Shown here: positions 31,688-43,554 of the stretch, piece after piece
Position numbering within the stretch: position 1 is the stretch's first letter
How the letters are laid out: every line of letters begins with the position of its first letter
DNA from: Haematobia irritans
Taxonomy: Eukaryota; Arthropoda; Insecta; Diptera; Muscidae
Reading direction: 5' to 3'
DNA length: 64,000 bases
Assembly: GCF_050003625.1 (NCBI RefSeq)
Contig: NC_134400.1
Coordinates: 47,853,096 to 47,917,095, forward strand
Program-made: the position numbers and the translations under genes
Notes under the pieces: generated by a model
What the model was told of the DNA's origin: nothing
The model's database searches: none
Seen by the model: the letters and a program-made list of their open reading frames with translations, nothing else

Positions 31688-32868
31688 TAAAAAACAAGTA
31701 TATACGGCCGTAAGTTCGGCCAGGCCGAATCTTATGTACCCTCCACCATGGATTGCATAGAAACTTCTACGAAAGACTGTCATCCACAATCGAATTACTT
31801 GGGTTGTGATATCTTAAAACTTCTTAACATCGTTATCTAAATTGCGAGTTAGTCCATACGTGGTATATATTAGACTAAAAAGTTATGTATAGGTAAGTCT
31901 ACAAATAATTACGAATCGATTTGGGCTTTTTGCACGATACGTAGAGAGCCAGGATTGTAATATGGGGGTCGCTTATATGGGGGCTATATACAATTATGAA
32001 CTTGATATGGACCAATTTTTGTGTGATTGGGGATCGATTTATCTGACGGCTATATATAACTATAGACCGATATGGACCTAGTTAGGCATGGTTGTTAACG
32101 GCCATATACTAGCACAATGTACCAAATTTCAACTGACTCGGATGAAATCTGCTCCTCCAAGAGGCTCCAAAACCAAATCTCGGTATCGGTTTATATGGGG
32201 GCTATATATGATATGGATCACTTTTGGCATGGTTGTTAAATATCATATACTACCACCGCGTACCAAATTTCAACCAGATCGGATGAATTTTGCTTCTCCA
32301 AAAGGCACCGGAGGTCAAATATAGGGAGCGGTTTATATGGGAGCTGTATGTTATATAATTATGGACTGATATGAACCAATTCCTGCATGGTTGTTGGATA
32401 CCATATACTAACATCACGTACTAAATTTCAACTGAATCGGATGAATTTTGCTCTTCCAAGGGGCTCCGGAGGTCAAATCTGGGGATCGGTTTATATGGAG
32501 CCTATATATACTTATGGACCAATTTCGACCCATTTTTGCATGGGTGTTGGAGGCCATATATTAACACCACGTACCAAATTTCAAGTGAATCAGATGAATT
32601 TTGGTCTTCCAAGAGGCTCCGGAGGTCAAATCTGGTGATCGGTTTAATTGGGGGCTGTATATAATTATTGACCGATGTGGACCAATTTTCGCATGGTCAT
32701 TAGAGACCATATACTAACACCACGTACCAAATTTCAACCGGATCGGATGAATTTTGCTCCTCTAAGAGGCTCCGGAGGTCAAATCTGGGGATCGGTTTAT
32801 ATGAGGGCTATATATAATTATGGACCGATGTGGACCAATTTTTGCATGGTTGTTAGAGACCATATACT
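31688..32868 (-). repeat. Family A element A7, 5'-truncated
   Basis: The 3' end ACAAGTATATACGGCCGTAAG is at the left. Modules run from about 31960 to 32868, where the sequence stops inside AGAGACCATATAC. The microsatellite and ATACCC start are missing. It is bracketed by two copies of a LINE 3' untranslated region (31545-31687, 32882-33058). Confidence 0.75.
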
Positions 32869-32881
32869 TCATTATACTTCG

Positions 32882-33058
32882 GTATAATAAACATTTTACA
32901 ACAATATGTTAATTGTCCTAGTTTTGTCCTAGGATATTGTAATTCCTATAAGTCTATTAATTGTTAATAAATAAACTACTGGTTAGTCACTTCCTTATAA
33001 TAGAGAGTAGTTGTAGTATAAGTTAAGCATCATATATGTATTTCCTTAAATAAATATA
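32882..33058 (+). mobile_element. Jockey-like LINE 3' untranslated region, second copy
   Basis: TTAATTGTCCTAGTTTTGTC, ATTGTAATTCCTATAAGTC, TTAATAAATAAAC and CTGGTTAGTCACTTCC repeat the sequence at 31545-31687 with about one change in ten. It is 3'-end only, as expected for a severely 5'-truncated LINE insertion. Confidence 0.65.
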
Positions 33059-33060
33059 AC

Positions 33061-34834
33061 AAGAAAGGAAAGTCTAAAGTCGGGCGGGGCCGACTATATT
33101 ATACCCTTCACCACTTTGTAAGTCCACATTTTCGATACCATATCAAATCCGTCCAATGTGTTGGATGCTATATGAATCCATACACATATATTCTGTATAT
33201 CTGAGCAGATCTGTATAGAGTTCTGCAATACTTATAGATTTTACATTTAAGTCGGCTAATGCGCTGAGGTGGAACACAATGTTAGTAAAAAAACAAGTAA
33301 GGAAAGTCTAAAGTCGGGCGGGGCCGACTATATTATACCCTGCACCACTCTGTAGATCTAAATTTTCGATACCATATCACATCTGTCAAATGTGTTGGGG
33401 GCTATATATAATGGTTTGTCCCAAATACATACATTTAAGTATCACTCGATCTGGACAGAATTTGATAGACTTCTACAAAATTTATAGACTCAAAATTTAA
33501 GTCTGCTAATGCACTAGGGTGGAACACAATGTTAGTAAAAAAACAAGTAAGGAAAGTCTAAAGTCGGGCGGGGCCGACTATATTATACCCTGCACCACTT
33601 TGTAGATCTAAATTTTCGATACCATATCACATCCGTCAAATGTGTTGGGGGCTATATATAAAGGTTTGTCCCAAATACATACATTTAAATATCACTCGAT
33701 CTGGAAGAATTAGATAGACTTCTACAAAATCTATAGACTCAAAATTTAAGTCGGCTAATGCACTACGGTGGAACACAATATTAGTAAAAAACCAGTAAGG
33801 AAAGTCTAAAGTCGGGCGGGGCCGACTATATTATACCCTGCACCACTTTGTAGATCTAAATTTTCGATACCATATCACATCCGTCAAATGTGTTGGGGGC
33901 TATATATAAAGGTTTGTCCCAACTACATACATGTATATATCACTCGATCTGGACAGAATTTGATAGACTTCTACAAAATCTATAGACTCAAAAATTAAGT
34001 CGGCTAATGCACTAGGGTGGAACACAATGTTAGTAAAAAATAAATATGGGAAACGTTTAAATCTGAAGCAATTTTAAGGAAACTTCGAAAAAGTTTATTT
34101 ATGATTTATCGCTCGATATATATGTATTACAAGTTTAAGAAAATTAGAGTCATTTTTACAACATTTCGACTAAGCAGTGGCGCTTTTACAAGGAAAATTT
34201 TGGTATTTTGACCATTTTTTTCGAAATCAGAAAAACATATATATGGGAGCTATATCTAAATCTGAACCGATTACAACCAAATTTGGCACGCATTGCTACA
34301 ATGCCAATTCTACTCCCTGTGCAAAATTTCAACAAAATCGGAGTTAAAAATTGGCCTCTGTGGTCATATGAGTGTAAATCGGGCGAAAGCTTTATATGGG
34401 AGATATATCCAAATCTGAGCCGATTTCAAGCAAATTTGGCACGCATATATACAACGCTAATTCTACTACCTATGCAAAATTTCAACTAAATCGGAGCAAA
34501 AAATTGGCCTCTGTGGGCAAATGAGTGTAAATCGGGCGAAAGCTATATATGGGAGCTATATCTAAATCTGAACCGATTTTGCTGATATTTTGCAAGTTTT
34601 TCGAGACTCATAAAATATTCGGATGTACGGAATTTGAGGAAGATCGGTTGATATACACCCCAATTATGACCAGATCGGTGAAAAATATATATGGCAGCTA
34701 TACCTAAATCTGAACCGATTTTTTCCAAAATCAATAGAGATCGTCTTTGAGCCGAAACAGGACCCTATACCAAATTTTAGGACAATCGGACTAAAACTGC
34801 GAGCTGTACTTTGCACACAAAAATACATCAACAG

Positions 34835-34865
<31 letters not shown>

Positions 34866-37358
34866 GACATCGCTAAATCGACTCAGAATTTAATTCTAAG
34901 CCGATCCGTATACTAAAAGGTTGGTCTATGATTACTCCTTCTTGGCGTTACATACAAATGCACAAACTTATACCCTGTACCACAGTAGTGGTGAAGGGTA
35001 TAAATATGGGAAACGTTTAAATCTGAAGCAATTTTAACGAAACTTCGAAAAAGTTTATTTATGATTTATCGTTCGATATATATGTATTAGATGTTTAGGA
35101 AAATTAGAGTCATTTTTACAACTTTTCGACTAAGCAGTGGCGATTTTACAAGGAAAATGTTGGTATTTTGACCATTTTTGTCGAAATCAGAAAAACATAT
35201 ATATGGGAGCTATATCTAAATCTGAACCGATTTCAACCAAATTTGGCACGCATAGCTACAATGCTAATTCTACTCCCTGTGCAAAATTTCAACTAAATCG
35301 GAGTTAAAAATTGGCCTCTGTGGTCATATGAGTGTAAATCGGGCGAAAGCTTTATATGGGAGATATATCCAAATCTGAGCCGATTTCAAGCAAATTTGGC
35401 ACGCATATATACAACGCTAATTCTACTACCTATGCAAAATTTCAACTAAATCGGAGCAAAAAATTGGCCTCTGTGGGCAAATGAGTGTAAATCGGGCGAA
35501 AGCTATATATGGGAGCTATATCTAAATCTGAACCGATTTTGCTGATATTTTGCAAGTTTTTCGAGACTCATAAAATATTCGGATGTACGGAATTTGAGGA
35601 AGATCGGTTGATATACACCCCAATTATGACCAGATCGGTGAAAAATATATATGGCAGCTATATCTAAATCTGAACCGATTTTTTTCAAAATCAATAGGGA
35701 TCGTCTTTGAGCCGAAACAGGACCCTATACCAAATTTTAGGACAATCGGACTAAAACTGCGAGCTGTACTTTGCACACAAAAATACATCAACTGATAGAC
35801 AGACGGACAGACAGACATACAGACAGACAGACAGACAGACAGACAGACGGACATCGCTAAATCGACTCAGAATTTAATTCTAAGCCGATCCGTATACTAA
35901 AAGGTTGGTCTATGATTACTCCTACTTGGCGTTACATACAAATGCACAAACTTATTATACCCTGTACGACAGTAGTGGTGAAGGGTATAAATATGGGAAA
36001 CATTTAAATCTGAAGCAATTTTAAGGAAACTTCGCAAAAATGTATTTATTATTTATCACTCGATATATATGTATTAGAAGTTTAGGAAAATTATAATCTT
36101 TTTAACAACTTTTCGACTAAGAAGTGGCGATTTTACAAGGAAAATTTTGGTATTTTGACCATTTTTGTCGAAATCAGAAAAACATATATATGGGAGCTAT
36201 ATCTAAATCAGAACCGATTCCAACCAAATTTGGCACGCATAGCAACAATGCTAATTCTACTCCCTGTGCAAAATTTCAACAAAATCGGAGTTAAAAATTG
36301 GCCTCTGTGGTCATATGAGTGTGAATCGGGCGAAAGCTATATATGGGAGCTATATCTAAATCTGAACCGATTTCAACCAAATTTGGCACGCATAGCAACA
36401 ATGCTAATTCTACTCCCTGTACAAAATTTCAACTAAATCGGAGTTAAAGATTGGCCTCTGTGGCCGTATGAGTGTAAATCGGGCGAAAACTATATATGGG
36501 AGCTATATCTAAATCTGAACCGATTTCAACCAAATTTGGCACGCATAACTACAATGCTAATTCTACTCCCTGTGCAAAATTTCAACTAAATCGGAGGAAA
36601 AAATTGGCCTCTGTGGTCATATGAGTGTAAATCGGGTGAAAGCTATATATGGGAGCTATATCTAAATCTGAACCGATTTCAACTAAATTTGGCACGCATA
36701 GCTACAAAGCTAATTCTACCTTCTGTGCAAAATTTCAACCAAATTGGAGTAAAACTCTGGCTTCTGGGAGGGTATTAGTCCATATCGGGCGAAAGCTATA
36801 TATGGGAGCTATATCTAAATCTGAACCGATTTCAACCAAATTTGGCACGCATAGTTACAATGCTAATTCTACTCCCTGTGCAAAATTTCAACCAAATTGG
36901 AGTAAAACTCTGGCTTCTGGGACCGTATTAGTCCATATCGGTCGAAAGATATATATGGGAGCTATATCTAAATCTGAACCGATTTCAATAAAATTTTGCA
37001 CATTTGACTATACTACCAATTGTACTCCTAGTGCAAAATTTCAACCAAATTGGGGTAATACTCAGGCTTCTAGGGCCGTATAAGTGCATATCGGACGAAA
37101 GATATATATGGGAGCTATATCTAAATCTGAACCGATTTCTTCCAAAATCGGTTCGAAGTCGATTGGGCTTAAATTACTACCTAATCCCTTGGTTACAAAA
37201 ATGTGTTCACGGACAGACGGACATGGCTATATCGACTCAGGAGCCCACCCTAAGCATTTTTGTCAAAGACACCATGTGTCTATCCCGTCTCCTTCTGGGT
37301 GTTGCAAACATATGCACTAACTTATAATACCCTGTTCCACAGTGTGGCGCAGGGTATA
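33061..37358 (-). repeat. Tandem array of family B elements (B3)
   Basis: The B terminal segment with hairpin GTCGGGCGGGGCCGAC is repeated four times at about 248-bp spacing (33061, 33292, 33541, 33789). Then come three long units, each starting TAAATATGGGAAAC (34041, 35001, 35988) and containing 153-bp modules. The first two are nearly identical and end in a GACAGACAGACGG microsatellite and a CCACAGTAGTGGTGAAGGGT end. The third runs to 37358 with six modules. This pattern points to unequal exchange or repeated self-insertion. Confidence 0.8.
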
Positions 37359-37587
37359 AAAATAAATAAGGATGACTTTCCAGGGTTAAAAATATGAAAA
37401 TAAGCGAGTTATAAAAAATTTAATTAAAAGAACTTCCTGTGTAGTTAAAATAATAAACATCTTTGGGATTACAGATTTGGAAGTGCTTTTAAAGTTGTGC
37501 CTTTGGAACAACTTCCAAACTTTTTGCTGAGCGTTACCTAGCTCACCCGGAACATTCAAACAAATAAACAAACATAATTCGGATTTA
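37359..37587. other. Short unassigned stretch with repeat patch
   Basis: At 37470-37535 is the reverse complement of the block at about 1797-1855 (TTTGGAAGTGCTTTTAAAGT, TTGTGCCTTTGGAAC). ATATGAAAATAAGCGAGTTA resembles 26815-26835, beside LINE copy 1. No gene. Confidence 0.4.
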
Positions 37588-39608
37588 TGCACACACAAAA
37601 TTAATTCTTGGATTCAATCACAAAATGAATTGATCTAATTAATTATACCCTCCATCATAGGATGGGGGTATATTAACTTTGTCATTCCGTTTGTAACACA
37701 TCGAAATATTGCTCTAAGACCCCATAAAGTATATATATTCTGGGTCGTGGTGAAATTCTGAGTCGATCTAAGCATGTCCGTCCGTCCGTCCGTCTGTTGA
37801 AATCACGCTAACTTCCGAACGAAACAAGCTATCGACTTGAAACTTGGCACAAGTAGTTGTTATCGATGTAGGTCGGATGGTATTGAAAATGGGCCATATC
37901 GGTCCACTTTTACGTATAGCCCCCATATAAAGGGACCCTCAGATTTGGCTTATGGAGCCTCTAACAGAAACATATTTCATCCGATCCGGCTGAAATTTGG
38001 TATATGGTCTCTAACAACCATGCAAAAATTGGTCCATATCGGTCCATAATTATATATAGCCCCCATATAAACCGATCTCCAGATTTGGCATGCGAAGCCT
38101 CAAAGAGAAGCAAATTGCATCCGATCCGGCTGAAATTTGGTACATGGTGTTGGTATATTGTCTCTAACAACCATGCAAAAATTGGTCCATATCGGTCCAT
38201 AATTATATATAGCCCCCATATAAACCGATCCCCAGATTTGGCTCGTGGAGCCTCTAAGAGAAGCAAATTTCATCCGATCCGGCTGAAATTTGGTGCATGA
38301 TGTTGGTATATGGTCTCTAACAACCATGCAAAAATTGGTCCACATCGGTTCATAATTATGTATAGCCCCCATATAAACCGATCCCCAGATTTGGCTTGCG
38401 AAGTCTCCAAGAGAAGCAATTTTCATCCAATCCGGTTGTAATTTGGAACATGGTGTTAGTATATATATATGATCTTTAACAACCGTGCCAGAATTGGTCC
38501 ATATCGGTCCATAATTATATATAGCCCCCATATAAAACGTTCTCCAGATTTGACCTCCGGAGCCTCTTGGAGGAGCAAAATTCATCCGATCCGGTTCAAA
38601 TTAGGAACATGGTGTTAGTATATGGTCTCTAACAACCATACCAAAATTGGTCCAATCACACAAAAATTGGTCCATATCGGTTCATAATCATGGTTGCCAC
38701 TAGAGCCAAAAATAATCTACCAAAATTTTTTTTCTATAGAAAATTTTGTCAAAATTTTATTTCTAGAGAAAATTTTGTTAAAATTTTATTCGGTTCATAA
38801 TAAAATTTTCATCATTGTCAAAATTTTATTTCTATAGAAAATTTTGTCAAAATTTTATTTCTATAGAAAATTTTGTTCAAATTTTATTCGGTTCATAATC
38901 ATGGTAGCCACTCGAGCCAAAAATAATCTACCAAGATTTTATTTCTATAGAAAATTTTGTCAAAAGTTTATTTCTATAGAAAATTTTGGTAAAATTTTCT
39001 TTCTGTAGAAACTTTTGTCAAAATTTTCTTTCTATAAAAAATTTTGTCAAAATTTTTATTTCTATAGAAAATTTGTATGTCTATAGAAAATTTTGTTAAA
39101 ATTTTATTTCTGTAGAAAATTTTGTCAAAATTTTATGTGTACTTTGTCAAACTGAATTATATACGTATTGAATCGATCTTTTTTGATGTAATATATACCA
39201 CGTATGGACTTGCATACAATTTAGAAGATGGTGTTTGGAGGTTTTAAGATACCTTGCCATCGGCAAGCGTTACCGCAACTTAAGTAATTCGATTCTGGAT
39301 GGCAGTGTTTAGAAGAAGTTTCTACGCAATCCATGATGGAGGGTACATAAGCTTCGGCCTGGCCGAACTTACGGCCGTACATACTTGTTTTTAATTAAAA
39401 TGTGTTCAATCGAAGAAATGATAGTATCAATCACCAAAGTCAATTAAAAATTTAATAGATCCAAATAAAAAATTAATTGATATTATTAATTCTTGTAATT
39501 GATATTAATTACGAAATTGTTGCACCAATTAAATTTTTGATTGACTATTTTTGAAAATTCAATAAGAATTTTAATTGGAAATATTTTGGTGAATTTTTTT
39601 TCTGTGCA
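37588..39608. mobile_element. TTAATTG-rich MITE copy 2, split by A8
   Basis: The left end TGCACACACAAAATTAATTC is at 37588 and the right end GAATTTTTTTTCTGTGCA closes at 39608, with TA outside each. With A8 (37644-39393) removed about 270 bp remain, the same size as the copy at 570-837, with the same CAATTAAAAATTTAAT texture. Confidence 0.6.
37644..39393 (+). repeat. Family A element A8, full length
   Basis: TATACCCTCCATCATAGG start, GTCCGTCCGTCCGTCTG microsatellite, five modules (37910-38640), long 29-bp minisatellite (38710-39150), CATCGGCAAGCGTTACCGC, GGCCTGGCC hairpin and ACATACTTGTTTTT end. Both edges lie in T/A runs of the host MITE (CTAATTAAT | TATACCC and CTTGTTTTT | AATTA), without target duplication, as expected for a Helentron-type insertion between T residues. 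Confidence 0.82.
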
Positions 39609-39829
39609 TATTTATAGATGCATATGTGTTTACGGCATATTTTTTGCTCAGTTTTGATACTAAAATCTGCTACATGATGTTAATGCAGTTTTGTTACCCC
39701 ATGGGATGAAGGACCCCTCCTCACTCCTTCGCGTCGAATGATGTGGTACTAAAAGCCACTTGTTTTTTCAGTAATCACGCATCATCGTCAAAACACCAAT
39801 ATTATTTTTAGCTCTCAAATGGAACTTTG
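39609..39829. other. No recognised feature
   Basis: Unassigned sequence up to the mariner element. No open frame or repeat match stands out. Confidence 0.4.
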
Positions 39830-39831
39830 TA

Positions 39832-40765
39832 AAGGGTGATTCTTTTGAGGTTAGGATTTTCATGCATTAGTATTTGACAGATCACGTGGGATTTCAGACA
39901 TGGTGTCAAAGAGAAAGATGCTCAGTATGCTTTGACATTTCATCATGAATAGACTTACTAACGAGCCACAACGTCGAATTTTCAGTGAATGGGCCCTAGA
40001 AAAGTTGGCAGAAAATCCGCTTTTTTATCGACAAATTTTGTTCAGCGATGAGGCTCATTTCTGGTTGAATGGCTACGTAAATAAGCAAAATTGCCGCATT
40101 TGGAGTGAAGAGCAACCAGAAGCCGTTCAAGAACTGCCCATACATCCCGAAAAATGCACTGTTTGGTGTGGTTTGTACGCTGGTGGAATCATTGGACCGT
40201 ATTTTTTCAAAGATGCTGTTGGACGCAACGTTACGGTGAATGGCGATCGCTATCGTTCGATGCTAACAAACTTTTTGTTGCCAAAAATGGAAGAACTGAA
40301 CTTGGTTGACATGTGGTTTCAACAAGATGGCGCTACATGCCACACAGCTCGCGATTCTATGGCCATTTTGAGGGAAAACTTCGGAGAACAATTTATCTCA
40401 AGAAATGGACCGGTAAGTTGGCCACCAAGATCATGCGATTTGTCGCCTTTAGACTATTTTTTGTGGGGCTACGTCAAGTCTAAAGTCTACAGAAATAAGC
40501 CAGCAACTATTCCAGCTTTGGAAGACAACATTTCCGAAGAAATTCGGGCTATTCCGGCCGAAATGCTCGAAAAAGTTGCCCAAAATTGGACTTTCCGAAT
40601 GGACCACCTAAGACGCAGCCGCGGTCAACATTTAAATGAAATTATCTTCAAAAAGTAAATGTCATGGACCAATCTAACGTTTCAAATAAAGAACCGATGA
40701 GATTTTGCAAATTTTATGCGTTTTTTAAAAAAAAAAAGTTATCAAGCTCTTAACAAATCACCCTT
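39832..40765 (+). mobile_element. DD41D mariner element, internally deleted
   Basis: AAGGGTGATT at the left and AATCACCCTT at the right form the inverted ends, with TA outside both (39830-39831, 40766-40767). At 934 bp it is clearly shorter than an autonomous element of this type (about 1.3 kb). The loss lies at the 5' part of the transposase gene. Confidence 0.85.
39945..40658 (+). CDS. Mariner transposase (DD41D) lacking the N-terminal DNA-binding domain
   Basis: An open 237-codon frame for a cut-and-paste transposase. The catalytic aspartates are seen in ILFSDEAHFWLNG (D35), WFQQDGATCHTA (D128) and SCDLSPLDYFLWG (D170). Forty-one residues separate the second and third, the DD41D pattern of the rosa-like mariner group of fruit flies. 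The C-terminal MDHLRRSRGQHLNEIIF is also typical. Family members are about 340 residues. Here the first seven residues (MNRLTNE), a usual start in this group, join directly to PQRRIFSEWALEKLAENP, so roughly 100 residues with the helix-turn-helix domain are deleted in frame. The catalytic core looks intact, but the protein should not bind its own ends well. It could be a relic or could interfere with active copies. Confidence 0.82.
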   Translation: MNRLTNEPQRRIFSEWALEKLAENPLFYRQILFSDEAHFWLNGYVNKQNCRIWSEEQPEAVQELPIHPEKCTVWCGLYAGGIIGPYFFKDAVGRNVTVNGDRYRSMLTNFLLPKMEELNLVDMWFQQDGATCHTARDSMAILRENFGEQFISRNGPVSWPPRSCDLSPLDYFLWGYVKSKVYRNKPATIPALEDNISEEIRAIPAEMLEKVAQNWTFRMDHLRRSRGQHLNEIIFKK

Positions 40766-40767
40766 TA

Positions 40768-41145
40768 TTATGGTGCTGTGCGAGCACAAATATTTCAACC
40801 CTTTCATGTACTTCAACATTTTCGGCAAATATTAACAAATGGTTATGAGGAAATGAGTGAAAATGGATTTTCATTGTGCATTGTGAAAATGGATTTTCGG
40901 TTTTTTTGTTTTCCTTTCGTCCCTAAAACTCGCTCTGGTATCGGACACATGCAGAGACAAAACAATAAACAACCACACCAACCTACAACAGTCATAACAA
41001 TGTCAACAAAACGAATAGAATAAAGAAAATAAACTAACATTTATTTTGGTGAAAGTCTATGTAATGAAGTCTTATCTATCCAATAAAAATATTTGTTACA
41101 AAGTCATGACTTTTAATGTACGCTATTGGAATAGCTACGGGAGTG
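40768..41145. other. No recognised feature
   Basis: Unassigned sequence after the mariner. Short open frames on both strands show no domain. It may be the non-repetitive flank into which the mariner inserted. Confidence 0.4.
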
Positions 41146-41445
41146 TAATTTTGGAAAATCGGACACATCCAGAAGGACCACATTATGTCTTTGGAAATTA
41201 TGCTCAAAAGCGGCCCCTGAGTCGATCTGTCTGTGAACTTACTTGTTTTTTTATCAAAGAGGAAGTCGCAGTTTTAGTTCAATCGAATTTAAATTTGATT
41301 TGAGTTTTGGGTTCAGAATATATAGCTTCCATATATATTTTTTGCCCAATATGGATTTAATTGACCTCAGAGACTAGAGTTTTACTTTTTTGTTCCACAT
41401 AGTGGTGAAGGGTGAAATATAGTCGCCCCCCCCCACAGACTACCC
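41146..41445 (+). repeat. Degenerate short family B element
   Basis: ACATCCAGAAGGACCACA, GCTCAAAAGCGGCCCCTGAG and GTCGATCTGTCTGTG resemble the B leader. CACATAGTGGTGAAGGGTG and ATAGTCGCCCCCCCCCACAG are an eroded B 3' end. The middle is mostly lost. From 41446 to 41590 there is only an AT-rich patch with an inverted AATTAACTTTTTAATCAA-type block. Confidence 0.5.
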
Positions 41446-41595
41446 CCCAGGCTTAGAAAGTATCCTTGTTCCAATTCGCCGCTTCTTTCACAGCAAAAAA
41501 TATCGCCAAAATATTGCCTATTAAAAAGTTGGTTGAAGTTGACAAATTTTTCAATTGAATTGATACAATTAACTTTTTAATCAACATACAAACGT

Positions 41596-41672
41596 TAGGC
41601 TCGGCTAGGTTAAAGTGCAAGCCCGATTAAGTTTCTGGCTCACTTCGACTATTCAGTCCATTGTGATACCAC
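41596..41672 (-). other. LINE 3' end shared with the SINE tail
   Basis: Starting about 60 nt after the ORF2 stop, the minus strand reads AATGTGGTATCACAATGG, ACTGAATAGTCGAAGTGAGC, then CAGAAACTTAATCGGGCTTG and CACTTTAACCTAGCC. The SINEs at 26196, 27487 and 43555 end with AATGTGGTATCACAATGG, ACTGAATAGTCTAAGTGAGC, CTGATACATCGGGCTGCCAC and CTAACCTAAC. Upstream of this block the two diverge completely. Confidence 0.7.
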
Positions 41673-41734
41673 ATTTAACTAAAAGTACCTATTACATGTG
41701 GGCACTTCTAGTTTTAACCACTGAACCTTCTCTA

Positions 41735-42361
41735 TTATTTTCTTTTGTTGAACCAACCTGATTGTTCCAAAAACATTGACAGACTGCTTAAGTTAACGTT
41801 TTCCAGGTCCGCCAGTAATCTAAAGCTATATGCCCCTAAAATTCGCTTACGCCTTACACAAAATGCAGGACCCTCACACAAGAGGTGTTTAATTGATTCC
41901 TTTTCCTCCGCATCACGACAGCTCATACAGTAGTAATTATACTTCGCACCAATAGTTTTTGCAAATTCGCCTATCAGGCAGCGACCCGTTATAGCAGATA
42001 TCAGAAGTGATATCTGACGTCTTGAGAACACTAGCATATCTAGTGTGCGGGTGCGGTTCAAGTTTAAATGGGGCCATATTTGCTTGTTGTCGTTACAACA
42101 CTTGCAATTATCCCATCGAACATTTGCCATCATGACAGCCTTCTCACGCAGTAAGAGCTTGCAGGTTGCCAGATACATACCTAGTTCCCCTGGAATATGT
42201 AAGGTAGTTCCTAGCCTTGCCAACTCATCCGCTTCGCAGTTCCCCGGTATGTATCTATGGCCAGGCGCCCATATTAGGTGAATATTGTACTGCTCAGCCA
42301 TCTCGTTGAGAGATTTGCGGCAGTCGATGGCCGTTTTCGAGTTAAGGAACACAGAGTCCAA
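41735..42361 (-). pseudogene. LINE ORF2 C-terminus (end of RNase H and Cys/His region)
   Basis: The frame contains SVFLNSKTAIDCRKSLNEMA and IWAPGHRYIPGNCEADELAR, the last conserved block of the RNase H domain (GH...GNE/C..AD.LA). Then come CKCC and a C..C.....KESIKHLLCEGPAFCVRR pattern, a zinc-binding-like end common in I-group LINEs. It overlaps the previous frame (42274-42813) by one frameshift in the middle of the RNase H domain. The natural stop after SGWFNKRK is kept. Confidence 0.75.
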
Positions 42362-42813
42362 GGATTGTCTGAGTATATATTAATGCCAATATTTTTTGGA
42401 ACATTACTCCTAAGCCAATTCGCCACCTCTCTTATTGCTAATATTTCAGCCTGAAAAACACTACAGTGATTAGGTAATCTTTTCGCTATTCGAAGTTCCA
42501 GATCTTTAAAATATACTCCGAAGCCCACTTGGCCATCCAATTTGGAGCCATCAGTATAGAAATCTATATATCTCTTATTCCCCGGGGTCTGTGTACACCA
42601 TGCCTCACAGTTGGGAATTAGAGTTTCAAACTTTTTGTCGAAAAGTGGTTTCGCCAGAGTGTAATCCACTACGTTAGGCACATCTGGCATTATTTTGAGG
42701 ACCGAACTGTGACCGTACATTTTTTCCGACCACAGCGATTGCTCGCGCAACCGTACAGCCGTTGTTGCAGCTGACTGTTTGGCTAAAATGTCTAAAGACA
42801 ATAGATGCAGCAT
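42274..42813 (-). pseudogene. LINE ORF2 post-RT segment and RNase H domain
   Basis: Minus-strand frame with the region after the thumb (LLSLDILAKQSAATTAVRLR) and RNase H motifs: YIDFYTDGSKLDGQVGFGVY, CSVFQAEILAIREVANWLR and NIYSDN. These give the D-E-D acidic residues. After SDN the frame shifts and continues as the frame at 41735-42361. Copy 1 has the same segments at 29560-29997. Confidence 0.78.
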
Positions 42814-42899
42814 GACTGTTCCTGTCTAACTGAATGCGCCTGAGATACACAAACACGCCATACGCTGAACTTTATCTGCTGAAGTGCCGGCCACCAGAC

Positions 42900-43545
42900 T
42901 ACAACACCATATAGCATTATAGGTCTAACCACTGCCGTGTATAAGCCAATGCACAATTTTCGGTTTTAGTCCCCACTTTTTTCCTATTGCCTTTTTGCAC
43001 GAGTACGAAGCAACCGTGGCTTCCCTCGCCCTTTCTTCAATATTAAGATTAAAGTTCAGCTCCCCCTTGGGGAGTGCCTCTGTTCATATGCCTTTGCATG
43101 TTTGCTTGTCCTAGTGGGCTGAAATACGTCTCCTCATTAGCAGTTCGTCTAGCAACCTAAGAATACCTGGATCAACAATCAGAGTTGCCAATCCATTTAA
43201 TATCGAGCTCGGATAGACGTTATTAAATGCCCCCTAGATCTCTAGAAACGCCACGATTGTGTATTCATTGACAGATAGCGAGCTTTCGATAAAGCTGACT
43301 AGTTCATGCAAACCGGTCTCAGTAGACCTGCCCTTCGAGTATGCATGCTGTCGTTTCGAGAGCAAACTTGAGTCGACGCTAGTTCTAAGATTAATGTCTA
43401 TCATCCTCTCCAGAGTCTTAAGTAGAAATTAGGATAAGCTGATTGGTCGGAAATCCTTCGCACTCGAGTGAGAGGCTTTTCCTGTTTTAGGTATGAAAAC
43501 GACTTTTGTTTCCCTCCACTTTTCTGGAATATGTGCTAAGTTTAT
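42900..43545 (-). pseudogene. LINE reverse transcriptase remnants, copy 2
   Basis: Minus-strand pieces include IPEKWRETKVVFIPKTGK, DFRPISL, KTLERMIDINLRTSVDSSLL, KRQHAYSKGRSTETGLHELV and IVAFLE, then a jump near 43075-43085 to ELNFNLNIEERAREA. The catalytic YADD region is missing here too, through a different deletion than in copy 1. Several stops are present. Confidence 0.7.
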
Positions 43546-43554
43546 ACATCATTC

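Noticed and set aside
31545..33058. LTR retrotransposon with two ~150-bp LTRs around 31688-32868
   Set aside because: The direct repeats follow a Jockey-type ORF2 end and look like LINE 3' untranslated regions. The DNA between is a truncated A element with no primer-binding site or gag/pol.
34208..36436. Paired 93-codon frames with similar proteins
   Set aside because: They are family B modules in near-identical tandem copies, not genes.
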